Source of the DNA: Alnus glutinosa
Taxonomy: Eukaryota > Streptophyta > Magnoliopsida > Fagales > Betulaceae
Assembly (NCBI RefSeq): GCF_958979055.1
Contig: NC_084888.1
Location: 37,157,804-37,221,803, forward strand
DNA: 64,000 nt
Direction: 5' to 3'
The first letter of the stretch is position 1. Each line of letters starts with the position of its first letter. The notes under the pieces were generated by a model that had not been told where the DNA came from, did no database searches, and saw only the letters and a list, made by a program, of their open reading frames with translations. The translations under genes were made by a program, and so were the position numbers. Shown piece by piece: positions 1 through 11,100 of this stretch.

Positions 1-354
1 ATTTGTCTTAAAACCAAATCGGGCATAAGACTCAATGCTGGAGATTCTTTCTTTTCCCTCTTTTCTCACAGCAGCCAAAGAGTGTGTAGAGCTTTATTTC
101 TAGAAACAAAACTCCGAGCTATAGCTATATGGTCACTTCATTGACATCACTCAGAAAAGTTTAAAAAATAAATTAATAAATAAGGACCATATTTAGAACT
201 AGAAACATCAAAAATAAAATCAAATAAACAAATCCCAATCAATCAGATTGTTTATACTAATTTATCCAAATTTTGCAAACTGAAAGCAACAGCAAAACAC
301 TCGGAATTTTCAAATCAATAACTTCCCTCAATTTTAAAACAATACCTGATTCAA

Positions 355-371
355 CCCCCCCCCCCCCCCCC
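355..371. repeat. Homopolymer C17 followed by a CA-rich tract
   Basis: Seventeen consecutive C on the plus strand, so a G17 run in the eIF2-alpha pre-mRNA (intron 1). CA repeats follow it. Length may be unreliable because of polymerase slippage or assembly. Confidence 0.9.
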
Positions 372-544
372 AAACACACACACACAACACAATCAGAAAC
401 CAAAACAACAGCAAAACGTAAAACCCTAGCAAGCAAAATTCAGGGCTAAACAACAAAACCAACAGAACAGGCAAAACGGACATCGAAAACAAATCAAACC
501 ATTAATCTCGCAATATAATTCTATCAAACAACGATTGTCTACAC

Positions 545-928
545 CTCCAAATCGCTACCCATTGTCTCGGCCACGTGGCGCATAATGGAGTGGACAAGCT
601 TGCTCTTGTTGTACCTCTCCTCACAGGCTTGGATGTCCTCTTCGGAGACCCTCCGCTTACTGAGGTCGATGTACCCTTTCTCCTTGTCGACCCGGAGCAC
701 CATCACGGGCTCTATCCGACCTACTTTGATTAAGCTACTCACACTGCGAATCCGCCGGCGGGAGAGCTCCGAGAACAGGATCATCCCCTCAATGTTGTTG
801 TACTCGAGCAAGGACACGTACGCGCCCATGTCGGCGATGTTCTTCACCTGTATCATCACCGCCATATCCACCTCTGGATACTTGGCCTCGTACATTCTGC
901 ACTCGAGGTTCGGAGTGTGCGTTGCCAT
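545..928 (-). CDS. EIF2S1: Translation initiation factor eIF2 subunit alpha, first coding exon (gene cut by window edge)
   Basis: Encodes the N-terminal 128 residues of eIF2-alpha, the regulatory subunit of the ternary complex that brings initiator Met-tRNA to the 40S ribosome in the cytosol. The visible part is the S1-type OB fold. The regulatory loop ELSRRRIRS is present at residues 54-62, with the Ser56 that corresponds to the GCN2 target (Ser51 in animals). The start at 928 ([19 protein letters not shown]) matches the plant family. An in-frame Met at 943 would add only five residues. The exon ends at GAG 547-545 followed by a GTGTAG donor at 544; reading on would hit a stop at once. Positions 1-544 on this strand look like intron 1: A/T-rich, with no match to the expected next exon. 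The remaining exons lie left of the window. Identity is near certain; only the extent is unknown. Confidence 0.94.
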
Positions 929-3450
929 GACGGGCGAACTCAATCAAAGAAAGCAAATCGAAAGACGAGGGTTTTTGGTGAGAGGACGAGGATTTCTCCT
1001 CTCGGAAATTAGTAGCAGAGAGTGTTACAGCGAGAGTGCTGTGGTTTTGTTCCTCTTGAAAAACGTTTCACGGACAACCCTACTCCGATTAATGATTCGG
1101 ATTTCGGACTTCAAACCACCGTCCGATTCGAATCCGCGATTGAAACCGTTAAGCTACTGCTAGTTTTAGCTTGCAAACTACGCTTCGGATTCAGATTCAA
1201 GAGGGTGTAATAGATTTTAGGGTTAACTTTAAGGACAAAGATTTCCTTCGGATTAGGAGGATTTTTTCTAACCCAATTATAAAGATGGTATGTATTTATT
1301 TATTTATTTTAATGTATTTATTTGCATGTAATAAGAAGTACATACTTTTTTAAATAGTAAGGGTAAAGTTGTAAGATTTTTGATATGAACTCCACCAACA
1401 AATGTGATGAAACCCGATAGTAATGATGGTTTGAAACCCCAAGATCGTGTAGACAATAATTGTTGAGGCTTGACCCGTTCCCATTTGTATGATCAGCATG
1501 TCCAGCTCCTTGGTTTCCATCAATTTTTTTTTTTAACTTTGTCCTTACTATTTTAAAAACATGTGAGAATCATAGAAGCAAAACATTTTTATAGACCGGT
1601 TTGAAAAAACTTTCTTTGACATAATTTGGAGGAAAATTCTGTCCAAACTTTAGTTCTCTTAAGTATCAGCGGTTTTGTAATTATAATATCTAATTATTAA
1701 TTTTTATAATATTGGTATTTTATGTTTTGGCCCGTTTTAATTTCACCCCTATCGTTAGGGTTTAGGGTCAAAATCAACTAGTAAATAAGTGAAATTTCTC
1801 TTATACCCTATCAAATATATAAAATACAAATTTGACCTTAATTTAAAAAAGTAAAATAGAACAAAAAAAAAAAAAAAAAAAAATCAATGAAGGGCTGAAA
1901 TTTAAAGAGGCTAAATCTTGGGATACCAACATTACCAAAATTGATAATTTGACATTATAATCGTAAAACCATTGATACTTCAATGGGTAAGTAAGGTTAA
2001 CCCTATATTTTTTTTTTATTTTTTTTATTTTAGAAGTTCATTTTAATTAAATGGTACAAATGGTGACAACACATAAGAAAAAGAACGGGTGGCTTACATT
2101 ATAAGAGTGATTATTAGGATAGTCGAACTACTCTCAACCCAATCACATGCTATTGGAAGTGGCTACATCACCCATTTTTCGCTATAGGGACGATTGAACC
2201 ACCTCCTATTTTATTCATGAAGGAAATTTGCCCATCCACTTTGGTTATTGGGGTTGCCGAACCAATCCCTTTGACTAATAGGATGGTTTGGACACTCCAA
2301 ATTGACTTTTTGGAGGTAACCAAACCACCTTGTGATCATGGAGTGGTTTGGACACCTTTGTGGCGGTGCAAGCCACTTTTTTTTGCATATTTCCTAAATG
2401 ATGTGATATGTGACATTAAATGAATGGTCTAAATTAAAGAGATTAGACCATGTGCAAAACCTTAAGTATTGCACGTGATTTCGATCCTTACACTTCCTTG
2501 CCTTTTAGTGTAAGTTTTTTCTTATTAATAGTTAACTATTTACAGGATGGAAATATCGTATCTCCACTAAAATAATATTCTGACTCTGTCCTTATAAACG
2601 ATGTTATGATGCAGTAGTGACCTTGTTTTGTAACGGATTTCTTTTTCTTTTTTTTCTTTTTTTTTTAAAAAAAAAACACTTTTCTCTAAACCATTAACAA
2701 ATAATTTACAACATAAAACATATTTCAAAAACACAAAAACAATTTTCAAATGTAGATTCCACCAAAAAAAAAACAAAAAACACTTCCCACTTCATATCAC
2801 ATCAAAATACTTTTTACAAACCAATAAAAAATACTTTTCAAAACTATTATGAAACATTACCCTTAAGAGGTTACACGTACCGTATGATTAAAGTTGAAAG
2901 AGCACATAACAAATTAATAAACAATGAAAATATAGGGTATGTTTGTTAGTGTAATTTAGGAGTTATTTTTTGTTTTTTATTTGAAAAAAGTGCAAAAATA
3001 TGTCATTAATTAGATAGATGTGAAGATAATTTTGAGTATTTTGTATTATAGGTTGTTTGGTATTATTTTTGTTTTGGCAACAAAAAAAAAACACAAGGAC
3101 ATAGAACAAAAATTTTAACAAAAATAACAAATCCAAAAATGAGAATTTCTCTGCCACAACTTTAGAGAATTTTTTTTGTTATTTTAGTTACACTATTCTC
3201 ATGGTAATTAACTTTCCTCCTTCGTTGCCCTTCCAAAGCAAAGCCAAAAAAAGAGAAAGCATTCAATTCATAACATAACAAATTAAAGCAAAAGGAAGAG
3301 GAAAAAGAACAAAAAGCAAAAAGCAACCAAAAACAAAAAAAAAAAAAACTGAAAATAAGACAATTAAGAAACCTCTTCAAGTCACTTCCTACACGAACAT
3401 TTTCTCTGGAGCCATCGCTTGGAGTGCACCAGAGCGCGCGCGCGAGCAGC
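929..3450. other. Intergenic, divergent promoters of eIF2-alpha and the MCA-like gene
   Basis: No convincing gene. The first 300 bp are the probable 5' leader and promoter of eIF2-alpha. From about 1260 the sequence is A/T-rich with A and T homopolymers (for example 1862-1883). Positions 2130-2390 contain degenerate repeats of GGTTTGGACAC, a pattern common in decayed plant transposons. The last 100 bp before 3451 are the leader of the MCA-like gene. Confidence 0.7.
1217..1226 (-). promoter_or_regulatory. Telo-box-like motif upstream of eIF2-alpha
   Basis: TTAGGGTTAA on the plus strand reads AACCCTAA on the gene strand, about 290 bp upstream of the eIF2-alpha start. Telo-boxes are enriched in promoters of plant translation-apparatus genes. 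A single short motif is weak evidence. Confidence 0.35.
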
Positions 3451-3923
3451 ATGGCGAGCTATGCACAGGCGGCACCATCAGATTCAGGGGTGGACGCGTT
3501 AAGCCTAGCCAAAATGATCGTATCGTCAGCCGGAAACGCCACGACACACCGCAAGAACTGCGAGCAACTAGCGGAGCACGTGAGGCTGATAGGGAACCTG
3601 TTGGAGAAGCTGAGATCGACGGACCTGATGAACTTGCCGGACACGAAGGAGCCGTTGGATGGTTTAGAAGAGGCGCTGAGGGAAGCGCTTGAGCTGGTGG
3701 AGAGCTGCAAAGAGAAGAGCTGTCTGTACATGCTTGCCAAGGGGTGGAACGCGGTGTATCAGTTCCGCCAACTCCAGACTGAGATCGATCGTCATCTTCG
3801 TCTCGTGCCGTTGATTTCATTGGCACACAAGTTCCGGATGCAGGTACATCTAACTAAAATATTTTCCCACTGTAATCTGTTTCCTGTATTTTGCTTAGAA
3901 AAAAAAAAAAATAATAAATAAAA

Positions 3924-3998
<75 letters not shown>

Positions 3999-6900
3999 TC
4001 AAAGCCTGCTTTCTCTCTTTCTTTTTCTTTTTTCTCTCTTTTTTTTTGTCTTTATTTTATGTCATTTTCTTTTATAGAAAAAGAAGAAAAAAATTGCCAA
4101 TTTTAATAAATCCTAAATATTACTTTGAATTCTTATATATTCGTGTACAGTAATATTGATCTGTATATTAATGGCTTTTTTCTTGAATGAATCAGAATTT
4201 TAGGAGACCAAGGAGCCGTGCCTCCGTTTGTTAAATTATTGTTTTATCTTTTTAAAATAAAAATATTAATAAATAATCACAATACAAAAATGATTGAAAA
4301 AAAAACTTACAATTTTAAAGACTGAATTACGACTTTAAAATGGACATTTTGGAACTACTAAATCAAATGGACATTAAAATAGGGCATATTCTTTATCTAG
4401 CATTTGATACAATATTCTATGTGGATCAATTATCAGAGGCTAACCAACTGTAGTATTGTAACAAGAGTAATGCTACACATTCCAAAATTTTTTTTCCAAA
4501 ATTTGGTTCTCAAATGATGTGTTACAATTTCATGTGATTTATTATTTTGAAAAATGTGTCACCATCTCGTGGAATTGTAACACATCATTTGGGAACCAAA
4601 TTTTGGAGAAAAATTTTGGGAAGTGTAGCATTTCTCCTGTAACAATGAACCCATAATTTAAAGGAAGGATTAATATTACAGGAGATTGAAGAGGATGAAA
4701 GGGAATACACCCTTGAAGAAGAGGATATGGAGACTCAAGACGTTATACTCAAACCTGATCGGACGAATAAAGATTTGGAGATCTTGGAGAAATCGCTCTC
4801 TCGTGTGTATCCTAACTTGGAATTACATGAAGCCCTCCAAGAGGAGAAAGGCAAATTAAACTTTGAATTGCTCCGGTCACGAACAAATAATGACACCGAT
4901 CAATGCCGGTTGATCGAACATCTTATCGATGTAACGGAAAATGTTGTAAATGTGCTTCCTGGTAAGAAGATTAGGAAACTTCTTGTCAATGAACCGACTT
5001 ATGTGATATCTGGGTAAGTGAGTGAGTGGTAAGACTTGCTATGATAGTCTATTACCCAAATTATCAAGAGGATTCATGAAATTATGCCCACAGGTACATC
5101 TCCAATGTAAAAGCCAGTTATGAGGAGTACCCCGGGTTAAAGCCAGGAGATCAAAATCAATCACTATCACAATGGCAGGCTGACCTTTTTTATTGTTGCA
5201 AAGATCCTTGTTTGAGTGAGTACAAAAACTCTATTTTTTGCACTCATTATTTTAGATTTAAATATCATGCAATATGACTGCACTGCTATAAGGCAGTCCA
5301 TGTAAGAGTCTGCAAAGACTTTATTAGAACTGTTAATTTTTTACACGAATCGTAAATCTAACATAAAATTTACGAGTTAGGGTTGAGGGGCTTGATTTGT
5401 TTATTTAAACGGGTCGAGTTAAAGTTGACTCATATAGTCTTATATATATAACTAGACATGACTCGAAACCAACATAAGGGTTGACAAATTTTGACCAAAC
5501 TTACAAATTCGACACAAACCCAACACGAAATTAGCGAATTAAGATTGAAGGGTTTAAACCTGACATACGAACACGAATTGCTACCCCTTCACTTGCTCGG
5601 CAAGTGGTCGAGCAGTCTGAATCTTAAGATACGTCTGGGGTTGGTTTATTGCAGTGCAGTAATTAAGATTGTTGTATTGCACCAAATCCCATCTCCAATA
5701 TTTTAGTGGGCATGGCCTAATTAGACGCATGAATATGTTATGTGAGGTCATTTCTGTCTATATATTCAACTGCTTAAAAATAAGAGTGAACTTATATAAT
5801 CTGATCTTATTATGTGGGTTTGGATTTCTAGCAGATCGGATTGCTATGAAATGTTCAATCGCTAAAAAGGTTTTCTTATCTTACTACAGGCTTGAAGACC
5901 TGCGTGTATCCTTGCGGAACATTTTCACGAATAGCTAACCTGTTGTCAAAAAGACAAATATGTAAGCTTGTCAAACAGTGAACGAGATTCTAAAAACCAT
6001 TTTATGGTTTAGATTATATTTTACAACATCTAACGGTGTCTATATTATCGATGTTGCTACGTCATTTAAAATTTGACAGTATATAGTATATGATGTGGCA
6101 CTATTTACACCGTTAGATTCTATAAAACCTAATCTGAACTATAAAATGGTTGCTCTCCATTTCAAAGTCTTATTCTGTCAAACAGTGTGATGGGATTATC
6201 ATTACTAACCTGCTAGTAGTTAACATAAATTGCACATGTTCCATTTCTGAGGTACAGCTCGTGAAAGCGCAATCAATGATCTAGTTGCATACTCCCTCTG
6301 CTGTGGTTGTTGCTGCTACACTGGTTGCGTGAGAACCAAACTGCGGGAACATTATAACATAGAGGTAGGTACCAGGTACTTCCCTTGGCCATGATCGAAG
6401 TACTTCTTCAGTGTGAAGATGACGGTTTACTTGGCTCATCTTATATTATTGTCTGGTCTTGTTTCGTAGGGAAGTTCAATAGATGACTTCTTAACTCATC
6501 TCATGTGTTGCTGCTGCGCGCTGGTTCAAGAGTGGCGTGAGCTCGAAATCAGGGGTTTTGATGGTAGGTGTACCACAGCAGTCGACTTCATCTTCTCAAC
6601 TGTCTCATTCTCAGCTTATATATTACGGACATTTGTTCTTAAAGCACATAATTCTCACATGCATTTTCATGTGCTCTAAAGACAAATGTTACATGCTCTA
6701 TTAAATCTATTAAAAATGCATGTGAAAATCATATGGTCTAAAGACAAATATCAAATAAAACTGTTGGAGAAAACTGTCCATATACCACTAATGCAAAATT
6801 TTGCCAAAAAATAGGTTTTCAGTCAACTCAAAAGATATTCCTATTTCCCATCGTCCTCGACCAAATCATTGGTTTAATCCATTCACTTTCCCATGAAAAA

Positions 6901-7260
6901 TGGTAAATCAGGCTAAATCAGTTTCTTACTCCCAATAAACCGAGCTATTTGGCTCGTCACATAGCTTAAGCATCCTACTAAACTTGTTAGCCAAGTTATA
7001 CTAAAGGTATCAGGATTCTCTCCAGTTCAAGAAAAACGGAGAATATCCAGTCTCTTATAATGCTGGGGCATTTTTGTTAAAAAAAAAATGTAAAAAGACA
7101 AAAATACCCCTGCATTATAAGGGCTCCAGTTCCCTTGAACTGGAGAGGATCCGTTTCCATGCTAAAGGGGGTTCCATACCTTTTTAACTGCAAATTCAAC
7201 TCTGCAGGTTGCCAAGGAAGAAAGATGATTCCTCCACCATATCAATTCATGAAGCCTTGA
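3451..7260 (+). CDS. MID1-complementing-activity (MCA)-like protein with C-terminal PLAC8 cysteine-rich domain
   Basis: Seven exons join in phase to 390 residues: 3451-3843, 4682-5013, 5094-5215, 5890-5961, 6258-6364, 6470-6563 and 7208-7260. MCA proteins are plant plasma-membrane components of stretch-activated calcium influx. The N-terminal third (residues 1-131: HRKNCEQLAEHVRLIGNLLE, then GWNAVYQFRQLQTEIDRHLR) is the ARPK/MCA helical region, followed by an acidic stretch REYTLEEED and a probable coiled coil. The PLAC8 region has CCKDPC (276-281), KTCVYPCGTFSRIA, CCGCCCYTGC (321-330) and MCCCCALVQEW (354-364), all typical of the family. Length compares with about 420 for Arabidopsis MCA1/2, and the sequence diverges enough that it may be an MCA paralogue (also annotated 'cell number regulator 13'). 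The start at 3451 is the first true ATG in frame. Introns 1 and 4 carry foldback elements. Confidence 0.9.
3932..3995. repeat. (AT)n microsatellite in MCA-like intron 1
   Basis: About 32 uninterrupted AT units directly after an A-rich tract, within intron 1 of the MCA-like gene. Confidence 0.95.
4465..4637. mobile_element. MITE with GAGTAATGCTACAC ends in MCA-like intron 1
   Basis: The left end reads GAGTAATGCTACACATTCC. The right end, reversed, reads GGAGAAATGCTACACTTCCC. The two arms pair over roughly 70 bp, including the block around TTGTAACACATCATTTG. Flanks 4457-4464 and 4638-4645 are identical (TGTAACAA), an 8-bp target duplication as in hAT or Mutator-type insertions. There is no coding capacity. 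Confidence 0.85.
5378..5560. repeat. Dispersed repeat family, copy 1 (MCA-like intron 3)
   Basis: The block contains GGGTTGAGGGG, a TTTAAACGGGT segment, GTTGACTCATATAGTC and a run of short words such as GACACAAACCCAACACG. Related blocks are at 52745-52985 and, reversed, 61018-61222. Ends and class are not clear; probably an old non-autonomous element. Confidence 0.5.
5992..6153. mobile_element. Foldback MITE in MCA-like intron 4
   Basis: The left arm AACCATTTTATGGTTTAGAT continues to CATCTAACGGTGT. The right arm is its reverse complement (ACACCGTTAGATTC, ending ATAAAATGGTT). A related copy lies at 29443-29562. Confidence 0.75.
7012..7153. mobile_element. MITE with GGATTCTCTCCAGTT ends (family copy A)
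   Basis: Left terminus AGGATTCTCTCCAGTTCAAG; right terminus CTTGAACTGGAGAGGATCC. The interior is A-rich and non-coding. CTAAAGG occurs on both outer sides a few bases away and may be the target duplication. It sits in MCA-like intron 6. Relatives are at 19871, 23311 and 41715. Confidence 0.75.
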
Positions 7261-7651
7261 ATCCCATGTAAATTCAACTTGTGTACCAGATGCAGGAATG
7301 CAAATACAGCCATATGCATAGAGGGTGTAATATCTGTAAAGGATCTAGGAAAAGGTAGTTTAAAAGACATGCGTCGACTCATCGGGGCTATATGAAAATG
7401 GCAAGGCAAAATACAAATGTCATTGCTGGAGCTTATACCGTGACGGTACTCGTTACATGAATATGCTGATGTATAATCAAATGGAGATTGAAGATGATCG
7501 AGTGAGATGAACCCTTATTGGAGATGGGATATTAATAGTGTCTATGACACATCTTGGTTTTACTTGAAAGCAAACCCTCTCAAATTCTCTCTTAGGTGTC
7601 ACAAGTGCTTCATAAAATTATATATATTATAGAGTTCAATGAAATTGAGAG

Positions 7652-7729
<78 letters not shown>

Positions 7730-8102
7730 CTTTCTCCTCTGAAAACAAACACTCGAAGCTAAACTGCAAAATGACACCTACTTCCCAAAAGTACTTAAAT
7801 CAGGCAAAACCTGGACCCAAGGAGTCGCTAATTTGTGTTCGGATTGCAACCTGGAAAAGAATTAAACAACATGACGCTCCTTACCTCCAATACTCCAGAT
7901 TTAAAACTTCTGGATTAGGATTAGTGTTCGAACCAGAAAACTCAAGTCATGAGAAACATGTTTTTGTATTAACAGTGGAAGCCCCCCCCCCCCAAAATCG
8001 ACCTCTGCTACTAGGAGGCTGTGGCTGAAATTCATGTTAACAAGGCAGCGCCAACAAGGAAAAAGAAACCAAGAATATTTCTTTCCTTTCTTGAAGAATT
8101 AA
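7261..8102. other. Convergent 3' region between the MCA-like and MINPP genes
   Basis: Holds the 3' untranslated regions of two convergent genes and a (TA)n tract at 7656-7725 of about 35 units. The open frame that runs through the TA repeat is an artefact of the repeat. A C10 run lies near 7983. Confidence 0.7.
7656..7725. repeat. (TA)n microsatellite
   Basis: About 35 uninterrupted TA units, roughly 400 bp after the MCA-like stop codon. Confidence 0.95.
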
Positions 8103-11100
8103 CTACAAATCATCTTTGCGAGACTGTTTATCATCATTCCCCAGCAGGAAGGGCCAACGGAACAGCAGTGATAACTTACTGGTTATAGAAGGGTTCTGCT
8201 CTGGTTTTTCCAGCTTTACAGTGCAGACTGTATTATAATCGATCTTTAGATGAGGAGCAACTATTCTTTCCTGAAGGGGGAAAAAAAAAGAAAGAAGAAG
8301 AAGAAGAAGAGTTCTACAATCAGCATATAATAAATGATCCTCTCCTTGAGTATTAAAGTTGGAGTGTACTAGTACCTTAAAAACTTGGAGCGGACAGAAG
8401 TCAGAACCATCACAACCCTATTCAATGAAATACAAAACATTAATGTCTTAAAAATTAAATTAGCATACATCAAAGAGGCATACAAGGACTTGCGACAATA
8501 TAGTGGGATGTGCTACAGCTTGACGACAGTGGACACCCGTAATTGGACAAACAGAGAGACGGCACAACAAGTTGGACATTAAGATTTACTTTAGAATACA
8601 TATTTTAGCGTAGTTCTCATGTTAAATTTTAAAAAGTGAATCTAAGATCCCAAATATAGTAGTCATAACTAAAAATTAACGTGTGTGGGGTGGGGGGAGA
8701 TGAAGCAAAAAATGCTCACCGGCATTGGAATGGGATATTCATTGTGCAGTACTTGCACAAAGTACTTGCTTGAAGAGTTAGCTGGACAGCTGTACAGAAC
8801 CAGCATGTTATTCCCAGCAAAAGGTGCCACAGTGCTGCCCCTCCAATTTCTCTTTTGGGGTGGCTTTGGAGGAAGTTCCAAGGGCTGCTCCCTTTGTATT
8901 TGTTCATATCCTGTAATTATAAAGATAGAACCTGCTAAGAAGAGAGCCTATAGCAGAATCCACGTGCAAGCACATATAGTTATGCTTAAAATGCTGCACA
9001 CACATATACTCATACACGTACAAACACATCATAGCCAAATACAGAACGTTAAGCACGCACCAGATCCTTCATGAAAAAGTCCAAGCAGACATGAGAACGG
9101 AACCACAGTTTCCGCATGTGCAAACCGAAGTCTTGCCTTTTCATAGCTTCCGCAAGCATGTTTTTCTACGAAGAAAGGAGTGGCAAAAGAATTTAGGCTG
9201 GAGAGATGCATGAAAGCTTTTGAAAACAAATTTAATAAGGTCAAGCAACCACTTTTAATTCAAATGAGGTTCTTTCTTTTTTCAAAAAATAATTGCAGTA
9301 AATATACACAATATTTCATCAGAAATTAAAAGACAAACCACGTCTAATTTAAAATATATAAAGATGCAAGGTGGATTTCAGTCCGACCTACATGACATAT
9401 GTTTTTCAATTGGTGGACAAGTGACCCACAGATCTAATTGAGGCATGAATACAGAAAGAAACATCATTAACAGAGAGCGCAGCACTACGGGAAAATCAAA
9501 TAGGTGTTGACAGTTGCCTGTCAGACCATATTATCGGTACCCATCCCAGGCCCAGCCTGCTAATCTAGAACTTCCCCACTTTGAGCTACCACAAAATAGC
9601 ATACTTATAAAAAAAAAAAAAATCAACATAACAAAATAAACAACTGATAATACAAAAGTAAACTATCATGGATTGATAAAAGTGAAAAAGTATGCCATCA
9701 CCGAATTTGAAGTCAGAAAAAAAGTTAACAGAATCAACAATTGATCAAAGTGAAAAAGTAACCAATCATCGAATTTGAAGTCAGAGAAGGACATGGCTGT
9801 TTATATGAACACTGTTAGAGTGAAAATCAGAAAATCTAAATACCTTCTTGGGCCTTGATAGCTTGTTCCATGGCTTGCAAAACATCTTGAAGTAATGGTA
9901 CTCCCATTTGATAGTTCAAGGAATTACCATAACCCTTCAATATAAACAGCTCCAGGTCATCTGTCCACTCCAACAAAGCAATCTAAACACAAAAATAAGT
10001 TTCGCATATTAATAAGCATATAAAGAAGACACAAGACTTATTTCCTAACTTATATTACTGAAAAAACAATATAAAGTTAACCAGAAAATATGTCAATTAT
10101 CAGGGCTGAAGAAAATATTCGTTTCTTACAATTGTCAAATCAACCACAACATACTTTCTTACTTTTTCAGCCCAAGAACAATGACATCAACAACCTAAAA
10201 ATAAAAACTATTTATTAAAGATGAACTTTGACATAGTATTTACTCTTCTTTATACAGTTGGTGATGTTGCAGATCAAAATTTTATTTTCAAATATGACTA
10301 GGAGTAGACAAGAAGCTGCACAAGGCTTATCAGGGAATCAATCATGCAAACACAAGAACAGACGATTAAATCACATAATATTATATAAGTATAAATCTCA
10401 TGTACCTCGAAAGGGCTGAAAAGACTACAACCTTGATCAGTAATGTCCAGCAAGGATGCTTCCTGCCAAATTGGAAACCAGTGGGACAATCGTGTCTCAA
10501 TTGATCAGCAACAAATTAATTCTAGACTCATGTGATAACCATAATTAGGTTGGTCACAAAAATTTAAAATAAAAAATAAAAAAACTGAAAGAAAAGAAAT
10601 TAATCACCTGTTTGCACAGAAACCATAGAGAAGAGGTATCCTGCCTCGTAAAATTCAACCCATAGCGACTCACTAATGCAGAGGTAATTTCACCAAAGAT
10701 AGGTTCCTTAAGCTTATCAACAGCAGGCTCCTGCCTTTTCCTGAAATCCTGCATCGGATCATGTAAATTGACATGTGAAGCACTGTAACACAGCTACTCC
10801 ATGCAAAAATCCATGAACCAGGCTTTTTTTTCTTTCTTTTTGTGATAGGTAAATACAATTCACACGTCTGTATATATTGAACCCAACCCTCCAAAGTTAT
10901 GAGGAGAGGAAGAAGTGCCAATTGGCCCATATACTATAGGTAATCCACCACCTAATCATGCAAATATTATCTTCCCCCTTCGCTTGCTTTCAGTGATCTA
11001 AATGCTCTTTAAAGTTCCTTGAAGTTTTCAGTGTCTACATCATAAAGTACTAGGTTTTAATGAATTTTTGTTGACAGTGACAGTACCTATACCTTTTTTA

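Noticed and set aside
585-1163. Long plus-strand open frame opposite eIF2-alpha exon 1
   Set aside because: It is the antisense shadow of a clear coding exon and has no family resemblance.
3424-3450. Upstream extension of the MCA-like start
   Set aside because: It would begin at GTG; the first ATG in frame is 3451 and gives the family-like N-terminus.
7639-8028. 129-codon frame through the (TA)n tract
   Set aside because: The first third is a Tyr-Ile string from the microsatellite and the rest matches no family.
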